Positions 8,926 to 17,330 of a stretch of 64,000 nucleotides of DNA are shown one piece after another. Under the pieces are notes generated by a model. It was not told where the DNA came from. It searched no databases and was given only the letters and a program-made list of their open reading frames with translations. Source of the DNA: Actinomycetota bacterium (GTDB lineage: Bacteria; Actinomycetota; Thermoleophilia; BMS3ABIN01); the NCBI GenBank assembly GCA_016235065.1, contig JACRMB010000010.1:258281-322280 (forward strand), in the 5' to 3' direction. Numbering within the stretch: position 1 is the first letter of the stretch; every line of letters starts with the position of its first letter. The position numbers and the translations under genes were made by a program.

Positions 8926-8958
8926 AGACCAGCGTCTGGTCGCGGCCGGTCCCTGCCC

Positions 8959-8985
8959 CCGGCGGCGTCACTGCTTCGCCGCCGG
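8959..8985. terminator. Bidirectional GC hairpin between convergent genes
   Basis: CCGGCGGCG (8959-8967) pairs perfectly with CGCCGCCGG (8977-8985) across a nine-base loop, between the stops of the lipoprotein (+) and the glycosidase (-). A smaller hairpin GACCAG-CGT-CTGGTC lies at 8929-8943. T-tracts are weak, so intrinsic termination is likely but not certain. Confidence 0.55.
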
Positions 8986-9000
8986 TGTATCTCCCTCGCC

Positions 9001-10320
9001 CTATTTCTCCAGCCGGTACTTCTTCTTCATATCGATTATGCGGGTTACCGACTTGTTGATGTCATCTTCCTTGAGCTTCCCTGATTTCACCGCTGCCAGC
9101 AGCGCGTCGTAAGCTTCCATCTGCTTTGCCGGGGTGTGGCCGACGATGATAATGTCGTTTCCGGCGCCGACCGCAGCCACGGCGGCCTCGCCCACGCCCA
9201 TGCTACCGGTGATCGCGCCCATCTCCAGGTCATCGGAGATTATGACTCCGGTGAAGCCGAGGTTCTTCCGCAGAAGGTCGGTCACGATCGGCTTCGAAAG
9301 CGAGGCAGGGGTGCCGGTCGCATCGAGGGCGGGCACGGAGAGATGGGCCACCATGATCATCGGCGCTCCCACCTCGATGGCCCTCTTGAACGGCGGCAGC
9401 TCGCTCCCCTCGATCGCTTCGAGGCTCAGGTCCACAGTAGGCAGGGTCTCTTCTGAATCCCCGTCGGCGGAACCGTGGCCGGGAAAATGCTTGGGGCAGG
9501 AGATGGTGGTAGCGTTGTTGTAGCCTTTCACGGCCATGCCACCCAGCTCGGTCACGACTTCCGAATCGGTGCCGTAGCTGCGGCCGTCCATGATCGAGCC
9601 CCAGCCGTCGCTGACGTCGACATCCGGCGCCAGGTTGGTATTGAAGCCAAGCTTCTTGAGATCGCGCGCTGCCGATGATGCCTGCTGCTGGGCTGCGGCG
9701 CTGGCCGCTTCACCGCCCATCTCACCGATCATCGGCTCGGAATAATATGGTCCGATGTCCATGAAGCGGCGAGTGGAGCCGCCTTCCTGATCTATCGCGA
9801 TCATAAGCTTGGCTGGCGCTTTCGCCTGCGCCGCCAGAGTCTGCATGGCCGCGTTTGAGGCTGCTACCTGTTCGTGGGATTCGATGTTGCGCCCGAAGAG
9901 GATGACCGCTCCGATATGCTTTTCCTGGATGGCGCTGGTGACCTCCGGGCTGGGCTGGAGTCCCTCGTATCCGACCATCATCATCTGGCCGATCTTCTCC
10001 TCCAGCGACATGGATGCCACGATCTGATCGGTGGCGCTTGCCAGCGGCACTTCGCCCGTGGAAGTCTGGGTCTCACTGGCGGTCTCGGCTACGGGCGCAG
10101 AATTCTCAGATGCGGATGCCGAACCTTCCCTGGATTTCATCAAAAGGAAACCACCGGCGGCGGCAAGCGCAAAGACAGCGGCGATCACGAACCAGAACCA
10201 GGGGCTCCTCAACCATTTCCTGATTCCGCGCCGGTTTTGCGAGCGTCTCGAGGGATTCTTGCCGGACTTCTTCCTGTCGACGCGTCTGACGCCTTCTCTG
10301 GCCACATCTTTCTCTGCCAA
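9001..10320 (-). CDS. nagZ: GH3-family beta-N-acetylhexosaminidase-like protein, membrane-anchored
   Basis: This 439-residue protein starts at TTG 10320, preceded by GGGAGG; longer readings run into the rnpB terminator. A basic N-terminus leads to one membrane helix (WFWFVIAAVFALAAAGGFL) and a Ser/Ala/Thr-rich linker, so the catalytic domain is outside the cell. The domain has the GH3 landmarks IDQEGGSTRRF, KHFPGHG and nucleophile loop SDDLEMGAI. NagZ enzymes cleave N-acetylglucosamine from muropeptides. In place of the family's D-S-H acid/base dyad it reads DGDSEETLP, with Glu where His is expected, so activity or specificity may differ. It is convergent with the pilin-like lipoprotein. Confidence 0.82.
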   Translation of the reverse strand: MAEKDVAREGVRRVDRKKSGKNPSRRSQNRRGIRKWLRSPWFWFVIAAVFALAAAGGFLLMKSREGSASASENSAPVAETASETQTSTGEVPLASATDQIVASMSLEEKIGQMMMVGYEGLQPSPEVTSAIQEKHIGAVILFGRNIESHEQVAASNAAMQTLAAQAKAPAKLMIAIDQEGGSTRRFMDIGPYYSEPMIGEMGGEAASAAAQQQASSAARDLKKLGFNTNLAPDVDVSDGWGSIMDGRSYGTDSEVVTELGGMAVKGYNNATTISCPKHFPGHGSADGDSEETLPTVDLSLEAIEGSELPPFKRAIEVGAPMIMVAHLSVPALDATGTPASLSKPIVTDLLRKNLGFTGVIISDDLEMGAITGSMGVGEAAVAAVGAGNDIIIVGHTPAKQMEAYDALLAAVKSGKLKEDDINKSVTRIIDMKKKYRLEK

Positions 10321-10470
10321 TTCGCCTCCCGAAGAATGTGAGATTTTGCGTTTTGATCTTCCAATCGCGGACCAGGCATACCCTGCCCGGCGTCCGCAGC
10401 CGCTACCCGGGACGCCCACGATTCCGCTGATTCTAACCCGCGGGCAGGGCCGGGGTAAAGAAGGGAGGGC

Positions 10471-10507
10471 AAAAAAATACCGGGAGCCTCTCGAAAGAGA
10501 CTCCCGG
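10471..10507 (-). terminator. Intrinsic terminator of rnpB
   Basis: Reading on the minus strand, CCGGGAGTCTCT pairs with AGAGGCTCCCGG across a TTCG loop (10480-10507) and is followed by TATTTTTTT. A 12-pair stem with a T-tract directly after the RNase P RNA is a textbook intrinsic terminator. Confidence 0.9.
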
Positions 10508-10510
10508 GTT

Positions 10511-10918
10511 AGCAAGCCAGTAAGCCGGATTCTGTTCTATGCGGCCATCTATCTGGGAAGCGCGTCACCGCGCTCCTCGTGCGGCCTACCCGAGGGCCGG
10601 GCGAGCAACCCGTAAAGCCCTCCTATTTGGCCTTGCACCGGGTGGGGTTTACCTGGCAGACGTGTCACCACGCCTCCGGTGCGCTCTTACCGCACCTTTT
10701 CACCCTTACCCGCCAGCGCCGCGGAACTCCAGCCGAAGCCGGCGCCCCACGCCGCCGAGCAGGCGGTTTGCTTTCTGTGGCACTTGCCTGCGGGTTTCCC
10801 CGACTGGTCGTTAGCCAGCACCCTGCTCTGTGGTGTCCGGACTTTCCTCCCCGCCAAAATGAACCTCCGCCCTAAACGGGAGCCCAAATCTCATGGCGGA
10901 GCGGCCGCTCGGCTTGCA
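10511..10918 (-). ncRNA. rnpB: RNase P RNA (bacterial type A)
   Basis: On the minus strand the conserved 5' core GAGGAAAGTCCGG, the ACAGAGCAGGGTGCTGG block and the CTAACGACC segment are followed, about 300 bases later, by the 3' core ACAGAATCCGGCTTAC. The ends pair as P1 (GCAAGCC with GGCTTGC), which sets the boundaries at about 10918 and 10511. Its 400-base length is normal for a GC-rich type A RNase P RNA. The RNA is the catalytic subunit that matures tRNA 5' ends. A TACAAT -10 box lies at 10923-10928. Confidence 0.95.
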
Positions 10919-10922
10919 CTCT

Positions 10923-10928
10923 TATTGT
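10923..10928 (-). promoter_or_regulatory. -10 box of rnpB promoter
   Basis: Reverse strand TACAAT, ending about 4-6 bases before the inferred 5' end of RNase P RNA. A TTTAAG hexamer 17 bases upstream is a poor -35 match. Confidence 0.55.
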
Positions 10929-10947
10929 ACCAGCAGAGGGGGAGTTC

Positions 10948-11006
10948 TTAAACAGCCCGGGGGACGTAAACAGCCCGGGGGACGTCCCTGGACTTCTGGA
11001 ACCAAT
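10948..11006. repeat. Short dispersed repeat (GGGGGACGT type), two copies plus tail
   Basis: AAACAGCCCGGGGGACGT occurs twice head to tail (from about 10950), followed by CCCTGGACTTCTGGAACC. The words GGGGACGT and GAACTTC(A/T)GGAAC recur at 21606-21676. This is a family of non-coding dispersed repeats placed between genes. Confidence 0.55.
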
Positions 11007-11047
11007 GGGCGCGGGATGGTGGTGATCGCGCAGATCCTCACCGATTC

Positions 11048-12484
11048 TTATTCGAACTGCTGCCAGTACATGCGAGGTGGAGCGCCTTCAACTGCCAGTG
11101 TCACAAGCAGCGCGGTCTCGGTAGGTATGGCGACTGTCGGCAACAGCGCCGGTAAGAGGCTGATCTCCCTGGTCTCGCCCGGCTCCAGCTTGAGCCTCCA
11201 GACCGCAGCCGGAGCGCCATGAACGCCGCCCGCCGCCTCGACTTCCCCACCACCTGCAACGTCCGGAAGCATCAACTCCATCCCCGGGAAGGCCCGCAAC
11301 ACGGCGTCGACAGATTCGCCCGAGGCGTTACTGATTCTCACGGTCAGGGGTTCACCGGCATTGCTGCCGGCGACTTCCATACTCAGGGGATTATCGCCCT
11401 TCCAGCCGGAGACTGGCGCAAAGTTTGGATCGCCCAGCCAGCCTGTTTCTGCCTCGGTGACCATGGAAGCGCCGCTGCCGTCGGCGTCGATGGTCCAGAT
11501 GGAAGTCACACCGCTGTCCTTTGTCCGCTGAAAGGCGATCCTGCCGCTCTCGAGTGAATAAGAGTTGAGTCCGTCGAAGAAAAAATTGGTGGTGAGCATC
11601 TTGAAATCGCTGCCGTCGTCCGGCATGACGCAAAGCTCGGACGACATCCTGTCATCCCGGTACTTTTGCTGTTCGAAAAGGATCCTGTTGCTCAGACCCA
11701 GATAGCTGGCGCGAAAATGGAACTGGGTGTTGTTGGTGATCTGCTTTAACTTGCCGCTGCCCAGATCGAGGCTCCAGAGGTTGCTCAGCTCTCCCCGCTC
11801 TGTCAACACCAGATCTTTGCGGGCATAACTGACCGGTGGCCCGTAAGTGGAGAACAGGCGTTCGCCGCTGGTAAGACGAGTCGACTCACCGGACGCCGTA
11901 TCGACCTTATAGATGATGCCGCCCTCTGACCGCGAAGCAAAAGGTGTCGTGTTCAGTTCCGTATAGACCAGGGTGTGGTCATCCACCCAGACCGGATTCA
12001 GCAGGCCAGTCCCGCTGGCCAGGGTCTTGGCCACCCCGGATACGATATCCATCACCCTGACTTCGTTGGGGCCGTTATCTGGCATGGTTATATAGGCGAC
12101 CCTGGTGGAGTCCGGCGAAAAGGTGAGCAGGTCGACGTTTCCGGGAATATGCCAGGCGCTGCTGCCATCGGTCGCGGCGATGAAGAACCGGTGCCGCGAG
12201 ATCAGCTGGCCGGCCGCCGGCTCCACTTTCCATAGGGCAATAGTGAAAAAACGCCCGTCGTTTGTGAAAGAGAACCGCTCGCCATGCCCCTGCCACTGCA
12301 GCAGGTTCTCTCCCACACCACCGGCAGTAGTGGTCAGCATGAGGTTGCCAGTATCACCGGATCTGTAGACGTAGGCGAGCTTCTCCCCGGTTTCCCCGTC
12401 TGGCTGAGCAGCCGTCCCGCCGCAACCGGCACTGATCAATGCGAAAAGGATCAGAAGGGCTGCGAGAAAAGCCGGTGCCTTCAC
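11048..12484 (-). CDS. TolB-like beta-propeller lipoprotein
   Basis: This 478-residue exported lipoprotein starts at GTG 12484, which overlaps the upstream gene's TGA by four bases (GTGA). The reading begins with a classic signal peptide whose lipobox is LISAGC. The body contains repeated propeller strands (FSFTNDGRFFTIALW, LTFSPDSTRVAYI, SNLWSLDLGSGKLKQIT, SIWTIDADGSGASMVTEAET) typical of TolB/DPP-IV-like WD40-related blades. The last 120 residues form a separate beta-rich domain (LSMEVAGSNAGEPLTVRIS). It is the last gene of the surface-glycan run, which suggests a cell-surface role; the partner is unknown. Confidence 0.78.
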   Translation of the reverse strand: MKAPAFLAALLILFALISAGCGGTAAQPDGETGEKLAYVYRSGDTGNLMLTTTAGGVGENLLQWQGHGERFSFTNDGRFFTIALWKVEPAAGQLISRHRFFIAATDGSSAWHIPGNVDLLTFSPDSTRVAYITMPDNGPNEVRVMDIVSGVAKTLASGTGLLNPVWVDDHTLVYTELNTTPFASRSEGGIIYKVDTASGESTRLTSGERLFSTYGPPVSYARKDLVLTERGELSNLWSLDLGSGKLKQITNNTQFHFRASYLGLSNRILFEQQKYRDDRMSSELCVMPDDGSDFKMLTTNFFFDGLNSYSLESGRIAFQRTKDSGVTSIWTIDADGSGASMVTEAETGWLGDPNFAPVSGWKGDNPLSMEVAGSNAGEPLTVRISNASGESVDAVLRAFPGMELMLPDVAGGGEVEAAGGVHGAPAAVWRLKLEPGETREISLLPALLPTVAIPTETALLVTLAVEGAPPRMYWQQFE

Positions 12485-13914
12485 GAGCCCAGCCACCTGA
12501 GATGGTGCCAGGCATTGCGCATTATGGTCTTCATGGTCGCGACATCGCGCATACTGCCAAGCAGACGGAATATCGGTCCCGGCCGCAGGTACCACTCGAA
12601 GAAAGCCCGCTTGGCCGCCTTGTCGATCTCGGCGGCCGAAAGCTGTGGATACTGCACGATCGCCGAATAGTTCATGTCCAGGTCTTCCCAGCGGTCGGAA
12701 AGCAGCCAGCCGTGTTCCTGGGCCATGTCATTGAATTCCGTGCCCGGATAAGGCACCGCCACGTGAAACAGCGCCAGATTGAGCGGCAGCCGCTTGGCCA
12801 AGTCGATCGTCATCCGGATAGTCTCTTTCGTCTCCCCCGGCAGCCCGATGATGAAATAGCCCCAGGACTTGATTCCGAACCGGTCCACCAGGTTGATGGC
12901 CTTCTCGGTCTGCTCTACGGTGATCCCCTTTTTGGCGATGTCGAGCACTTCCTGGGAACCGGATTCCAGCCCGAAGGCGATCTGCCAGCAGCCAGCCCGC
13001 TTCATCCAGGCGAGCAGTTCCTCGTCGATGTGGTCGACGCGGCTGTTGCACTGCCACTTGAGCGGCAGCCCGGCGGCGACTATGCCCTTGCACAGATCGA
13101 TGACCTGCCTGCGGTTGACCGTAAAAAGGTCCGAGAGGAAGACGACGCTGTCCACGCCGAGTTCGTGCAGCCAGACCAGCTCCGCGAGGATGTCTTCCAC
13201 CGGCCGCAGACGCACCCGGTTGCCCCAGAGCGCCATCTTGCGGCAGTAGATACAGGGATAAGGGCAGCCACGCGAAGTCGTGACCATGGTGAAAGGCCCG
13301 TCGATCATCGGCATCCGGTAATGGTCGAGGGGAAGCAGGTCCTGGCGGGGCCGCGGCAGCCTGCCGAGATCCTCCAGCAGCGGCCGCTCTTCGGTCACGA
13401 CCACTTCGCCGTTGCGGCGATAGGCGATTCCCTGCACGCTATCCGGCTCCTTCCCGTCTTCCAGCACTTCGAGCAGTTCGCTTATGGTCTCTTCGACCTC
13501 GCCGAGGATGGCGAAGTCCACCGCCTCGAACTCGCCGATCGACTCCGGCATCGTGGTGACATGAGGTCCAATGGCTATCGTGACGGCCCCCAGTTCCTTC
13601 CCCAGTTCAGCCACGCGCAGGTCGTTATAGATGATGCTTGATATCAGGTAAGTGACCAGGTATTTGGGCCGCTTCTGGCGAAGGATCTCCTCAAAGCGCG
13701 GCCAGGTCATCTTCTCGCCGATACAATCGACGATCTCGACGCTGAACTTCTCGTCCACGGCGCCGGCGATGAAGGCCAGCGAGGTCTGCGGCCAGATCAT
13801 GCCCTCCCGGCTCTGGCGTCCGCAGCGACAGATCTCGCGCATGTAGACCGAACCATCCGGCGACGGCGGATTGACGATTAGGATGTCTACCGGCTCCTGG
13901 CTACGCGCGCTCAC
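12481..13914 (-). CDS. B12-binding-domain radical SAM enzyme
   Basis: This 477-residue member of the class B (cobalamin-dependent) radical SAM group starts at GTG 13914, overlapping the preceding stop by four bases. Residues about 10-140 form the Rossmann-like B12-binding-type domain (VDILIVNPPSPDG). The core has the cluster motif RGCPYPCIYC (C-x3-C-x2-C), and GLESGSQEVLDIAKKG matches the SAM-binding region. Enzymes of this type perform difficult methylations or rearrangements, often in lipid, hopanoid or natural-product pathways. Sitting between a carbamoyltransferase and a lipoprotein, it probably modifies the same surface glycan or lipid. The substrate cannot be deduced. Confidence 0.88.
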   Translation of the reverse strand: MSARSQEPVDILIVNPPSPDGSVYMREICRCGRQSREGMIWPQTSLAFIAGAVDEKFSVEIVDCIGEKMTWPRFEEILRQKRPKYLVTYLISSIIYNDLRVAELGKELGAVTIAIGPHVTTMPESIGEFEAVDFAILGEVEETISELLEVLEDGKEPDSVQGIAYRRNGEVVVTEERPLLEDLGRLPRPRQDLLPLDHYRMPMIDGPFTMVTTSRGCPYPCIYCRKMALWGNRVRLRPVEDILAELVWLHELGVDSVVFLSDLFTVNRRQVIDLCKGIVAAGLPLKWQCNSRVDHIDEELLAWMKRAGCWQIAFGLESGSQEVLDIAKKGITVEQTEKAINLVDRFGIKSWGYFIIGLPGETKETIRMTIDLAKRLPLNLALFHVAVPYPGTEFNDMAQEHGWLLSDRWEDLDMNYSAIVQYPQLSAAEIDKAAKRAFFEWYLRPGPIFRLLGSMRDVATMKTIMRNAWHHLRWLGS

Positions 13915-15644
13915 AACGCCACATCCTTCTCCGCATCCCTTGCGGCCTGGCCCGGCTCCTTGATCGTCACAAAATCCCCGATCACCAGCGCGTCAATGCC
14001 GGTGCCCAGGTAACAGTCGACTGCTTCCGCCGGCGTGTTGACGATCGGCTGGCCACGCACGTTAAAAGATGTGTTGAGCACCACCGGCACGCCGGTGTGC
14101 TTCTCGAACTCCTCTATCAGGCGGTAATAGCGCTCGTTGGTCTTCCGGGATACCGTCTGCACCCTGGCGGTGCCGTCCACGTGGGTGATCGCTTCCAGAT
14201 CATGCTTCCGCTCCGGCAGAACGTTATAGACCAGAATCATATAAGGGGATGGGTGGTCACTGTCGAAACACTCGCCCACTTTTTCCTCCAGCACCGAGGG
14301 CGCGAAAGGACGGTAGCCTTCGCGGTGCTTCACCCTCGCGTTCAAAATGTCTTTTTTCTCCTCGGCTCGCGGGTCAGAGAGGATGCTGCGGTTGCCGAGA
14401 GCCCGGGGTCCGCATTCCATCCGCCCCTGGAACCAGGCGACGATCCTGTCATCTGCCAGCAGCGCTGCCGCCTCAGCGGGCGCGTCGTCCACCCGGCGAT
14501 ATTCAACACCGGCCGCCTTAAGCGCCTGCTCGATCTCGTCGTTGCTGTAGGAAGGGCCCCAGTAGGCGTGCTCCATGCGGTAATCCCGCCCGCCGCCGCT
14601 CTTTATATGGGTCAGCAGGCAGGCGCCTACGCTGGTTCCGGGATCGTTCGCCGCCGGCTGGATGAACATCTGGCCGAACGGCCCTTCCTTCAGCAGCCGG
14701 CCGTTCATCACCGCGTTCAGGGATACCCCGCCGGCCAGGCAAATGTTGTCGCTGCCGGTCTGCTTCTTCAGATAGCGGGCAAGCGCCATGGCTGCCTCTT
14801 CCGTGACCGCCTGCAGTGCGTAGGCGATATCGGCATGGCGGTCGTCGACCTCAGATTCCGGTATCCGGTCCGGGCCGAAGATGCCGCGGAACTTGTCCGA
14901 TACCCAGTGGCCGCGCCCTTTGAGCTGCCACTCGAAATATGAGAGGTCCAGATGAAAATCACCGTTCTCCTCGTCGATTTCGATGATCTTGCGGAACTCA
15001 TCCAGCAGCGCCGGTGTGCCATAAGACGCCAGGCCCATGACCTTGCCCTCGCCGCTGGCGAACTTGAAACCCAGGTAGCCGGTGACAGCGCCGTAGAGCA
15101 TCCCCAGGGAATCCGGGAAGCTGATCTCCTTGATGACCCTGATGTCATTCCCGCTGCCGTAGCCGAGCCAGGTAGTCGTCCACTCGCCCGAAGCGTCGAT
15201 GCTCAGGATCGCCGACTCGTCAAACGGCGATGGGTAGAAAGCGCTGGCCGCATGCGCCAGATGGTGGTTCACATAATGGAACTTCGCCTTGTCGTCGCGG
15301 GTGATCCCCAGCTCGCGCCAGGCCTGCTGCTTGACCCTGAACATGGGGAAGTACCTGTCCTGCCGGCTGCGCACCAGGCTCAGCGAGCGGGGAAGGTTCC
15401 TGGTTACGTACCAGGCCTGATGCGGCAATGAGATATAAGGATTCCAGTAATAACAGACGTGGTCGAGGTCGGCGCCGGAGACGCCCGCCTCATCAAGGCA
15501 GAATCGGATAGCCCTGGCGGGAAAATCGCCCGTGTGTTTCTGGCGGGTGAAGCGCTCCTCTTCAACGCAGGCCACGAGCTGGCCGTCCCGCATGATGGCG
15601 GCGGCGGAGTCATGTGCATAACAGTTGAACGCGAGCGTGATCAA
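13911..15644 (-). CDS. Carbamoyltransferase (NodU/CmcH family)
   Basis: This 577-residue, full-length member of the NodU/CmcH/TobZ family transfers a carbamoyl group from carbamoyl phosphate to a hydroxyl of a sugar or antibiotic through a carbamoyl-adenylate. The N-terminal Kae1-like ASKHA domain shows HDSAAAI, EEERFTRQKH and the metal-site region VNHHLAHAASAF. The YrdC-like C-terminal part contains MECGPRALGNRSIL, FAPSVL and VVLNTSFN. The start is TTG 15644 with an AAGGGA SD. It is followed without a gap by the radical SAM gene and lies 84 bases after a flavin oxidoreductase, so it is probably a glycan-tailoring enzyme. Confidence 0.93.
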   Translation of the reverse strand: MITLAFNCYAHDSAAAIMRDGQLVACVEEERFTRQKHTGDFPARAIRFCLDEAGVSGADLDHVCYYWNPYISLPHQAWYVTRNLPRSLSLVRSRQDRYFPMFRVKQQAWRELGITRDDKAKFHYVNHHLAHAASAFYPSPFDESAILSIDASGEWTTTWLGYGSGNDIRVIKEISFPDSLGMLYGAVTGYLGFKFASGEGKVMGLASYGTPALLDEFRKIIEIDEENGDFHLDLSYFEWQLKGRGHWVSDKFRGIFGPDRIPESEVDDRHADIAYALQAVTEEAAMALARYLKKQTGSDNICLAGGVSLNAVMNGRLLKEGPFGQMFIQPAANDPGTSVGACLLTHIKSGGGRDYRMEHAYWGPSYSNDEIEQALKAAGVEYRRVDDAPAEAAALLADDRIVAWFQGRMECGPRALGNRSILSDPRAEEKKDILNARVKHREGYRPFAPSVLEEKVGECFDSDHPSPYMILVYNVLPERKHDLEAITHVDGTARVQTVSRKTNERYYRLIEEFEKHTGVPVVLNTSFNVRGQPIVNTPAEAVDCYLGTGIDALVIGDFVTIKEPGQAARDAEKDVAL

Positions 15645-15728
15645 ATCATTCCCTTTTGGTCTGGATTATCAGGAAGCATACGACGGCGACTGGAGAGATT
15701 TGTCATATCGTTCATCGCGCCGTGCCTG

Positions 15729-17174
15729 TCAGCCGAAATACAGCTGCTCGCTTCCAATCAGGTGAAGTGCCGCCTGGGCTTTACCCTCCATGACCCCTTC
15801 CGCAGCCTCAAAACCCATCAGCATGGCATGGTCCATGTTCACATAGGTGAACAGTCCCTGGCGGCCGCAGGTGATCAGATTTTCGATGCCGGCAAGGTGC
15901 CGCTTGGTCTCCACCAGATTGACGTCGAAATCAGTCAGATAGATCGGATAAGTGGTGCTGGCACGCTCGGTCCAGTAACCTTCGACGTGCGAACGCTCCG
16001 CCAGGCCAGCGGCCTGCAGGTCATCGATACAGTGGTCGTAAAGCCAGTCAGCCGGCTTGTCCCACAGATCGTCACCCTCGTCGCAGCTGATCTCCAGGGT
16101 CAGCGAAGTGCGGTTCCAGGGAGCTGCCATGGGCGTGAAGTTCCTCATCTCCGAGATCCGGTTGAACAGCACCCGTTTATCGGCGAAATAGATCCAGTGG
16201 TCGGTGGTCACCTTGTGCTGGTCGAGCATGATGAACAGGAATTTGGTGGAGCGGAACCTGAGGCTACTGGCGGCAGCGGACACATCCGCGGGCGCTACCG
16301 GCTCCAGCATCAACGTCAGGTCGTTTACAGGCAGCGTCGAGATCACGAAGTCCGCGGCGAGCTCCTCGCTCACGCCGTCGGCACTGACCACCACCCCGGA
16401 TGCACTTCCATCTTCCCTGAGCAGCAGCTTGTCGACGCTGGTGCCCAGCCTGACTGTACCGCCAGCCGCCTCGACATCCTCACGCATCTGTTCGCAGATG
16501 CGGCCTATCCCCCCGATCGGGTAGAAGAACTCGCTCACATATGGCGAGTGCGTGTACTCGTAGGGGTTACGGATCTGCCGCTTCTCGTTAAAGAGCCGCA
16601 TTAATGCGTCCCAGAGACTCTCGACCGCTATCCTCTGTGCCGCCCAGCGCACGGACATCTGTGTCGGCGGCACTCCCCAGACTTTTTCCGTGTATGGCCC
16701 GAAAAAATAGTTGTAAAGCTCGGCACCGAACCGGCTCTTGCACCAGGCCTCGAAGTTCTTGTCCTGAACCGGCATCAGGCGCCTGCGAGTGGCCGCGTTG
16801 AGATAACTGAAGGCGCACTTGAACAGCTGCGACGTATCCATGACCGAAAAGATGTTCTCCGCCTTGAGCGGATACTGGAAATAACGGTTATCAAAATAGA
16901 AATGGGTGGTGCGCGTCCGGCGGTCCAGAGCTCCTTCGAGCATGTCGGCCACCTGGTCGACCAGCTCATCACTACGGCTATGGAAGCGGTGCGGCCCGAA
17001 GTCGAAGATGTAGCCGTCGCGCTCGAATGTCGTCGCCAGGCCGCCGGCATACGGATTGCGGTCGACTACGGTCACTGGATAACCCTGCGCCGAGAGCTTC
17101 CAGGCAGCGGATAACCCTGTGAGGCCGGCTCCCAGGATCACTACGTGTGATTTGCTGTTTTCTTTCCCGTCCAT
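15729..17174 (-). CDS. FAD-dependent oxidoreductase, UDP-galactopyranose mutase / amine-oxidase-like
   Basis: This 481-residue flavoprotein has the N-terminal dinucleotide fold VVILGAGLTGLSAAW and the continuing VVDRNPYAGGLATTF, as in NAD(P)-binding Rossmann-like amine oxidases. The stretch FDFGPHRFHSRSDEL and the segment NYFFGPYTEKVWG recall the UDP-galactopyranose mutase and protoporphyrinogen-oxidase-like group that acts in glycan synthesis. The C-terminal FAD motif ENLITCGRQGLFTYVNMDHA is present. It is cytoplasmic, with no clear SD before ATG 17174. Context (galE, membrane glycosyltransferase, carbamoyltransferase) favours nucleotide-sugar chemistry, but the precise substrate is open. 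Confidence 0.8.
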   Translation of the reverse strand: MDGKENSKSHVVILGAGLTGLSAAWKLSAQGYPVTVVDRNPYAGGLATTFERDGYIFDFGPHRFHSRSDELVDQVADMLEGALDRRTRTTHFYFDNRYFQYPLKAENIFSVMDTSQLFKCAFSYLNAATRRRLMPVQDKNFEAWCKSRFGAELYNYFFGPYTEKVWGVPPTQMSVRWAAQRIAVESLWDALMRLFNEKRQIRNPYEYTHSPYVSEFFYPIGGIGRICEQMREDVEAAGGTVRLGTSVDKLLLREDGSASGVVVSADGVSEELAADFVISTLPVNDLTLMLEPVAPADVSAAASSLRFRSTKFLFIMLDQHKVTTDHWIYFADKRVLFNRISEMRNFTPMAAPWNRTSLTLEISCDEGDDLWDKPADWLYDHCIDDLQAAGLAERSHVEGYWTERASTTYPIYLTDFDVNLVETKRHLAGIENLITCGRQGLFTYVNMDHAMLMGFEAAEGVMEGKAQAALHLIGSEQLYFG

Positions 17175-17245
17175 ATGAAATAACTTTAGTCTGAATCGCC
17201 CCTGTTTGCACGCATTATTACTCCGTTCCCAGCTGCGTCAGGCCT

Positions 17246-17330
17246 GTTATCGCTGCCAGGACCGGCGTGCCGCATCTGTTATCGCTGCCAGGACCAGCCG
17301 TGCCGCATCTTTTATCGCCGCCGCCAGGCT
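17246..17330. repeat. Tandem repeat, about 33 bp, 2.5 copies
   Basis: Units at 17246-17277 and 17278-17310 (GTTATCGCTGCCAGGACC..., differing by two changes) are followed by a degenerate third copy that contains the stop and last codons of the gene ending at 17312. The array therefore looks grown from the gene's 3' end. Confidence 0.7.

Noticed and set aside
10321-10515. N-terminal extension of the GH3 enzyme to an upstream start
   Set aside because: It would run through the rnpB terminator and has low-complexity shadow composition; TTG 10320 has a proper SD.
12439-13641. Long open frame (400 codons) on the plus strand
   Set aside because: It is antisense to the radical SAM gene, has no recognisable domain and arises from the GC-biased third positions of the true gene.
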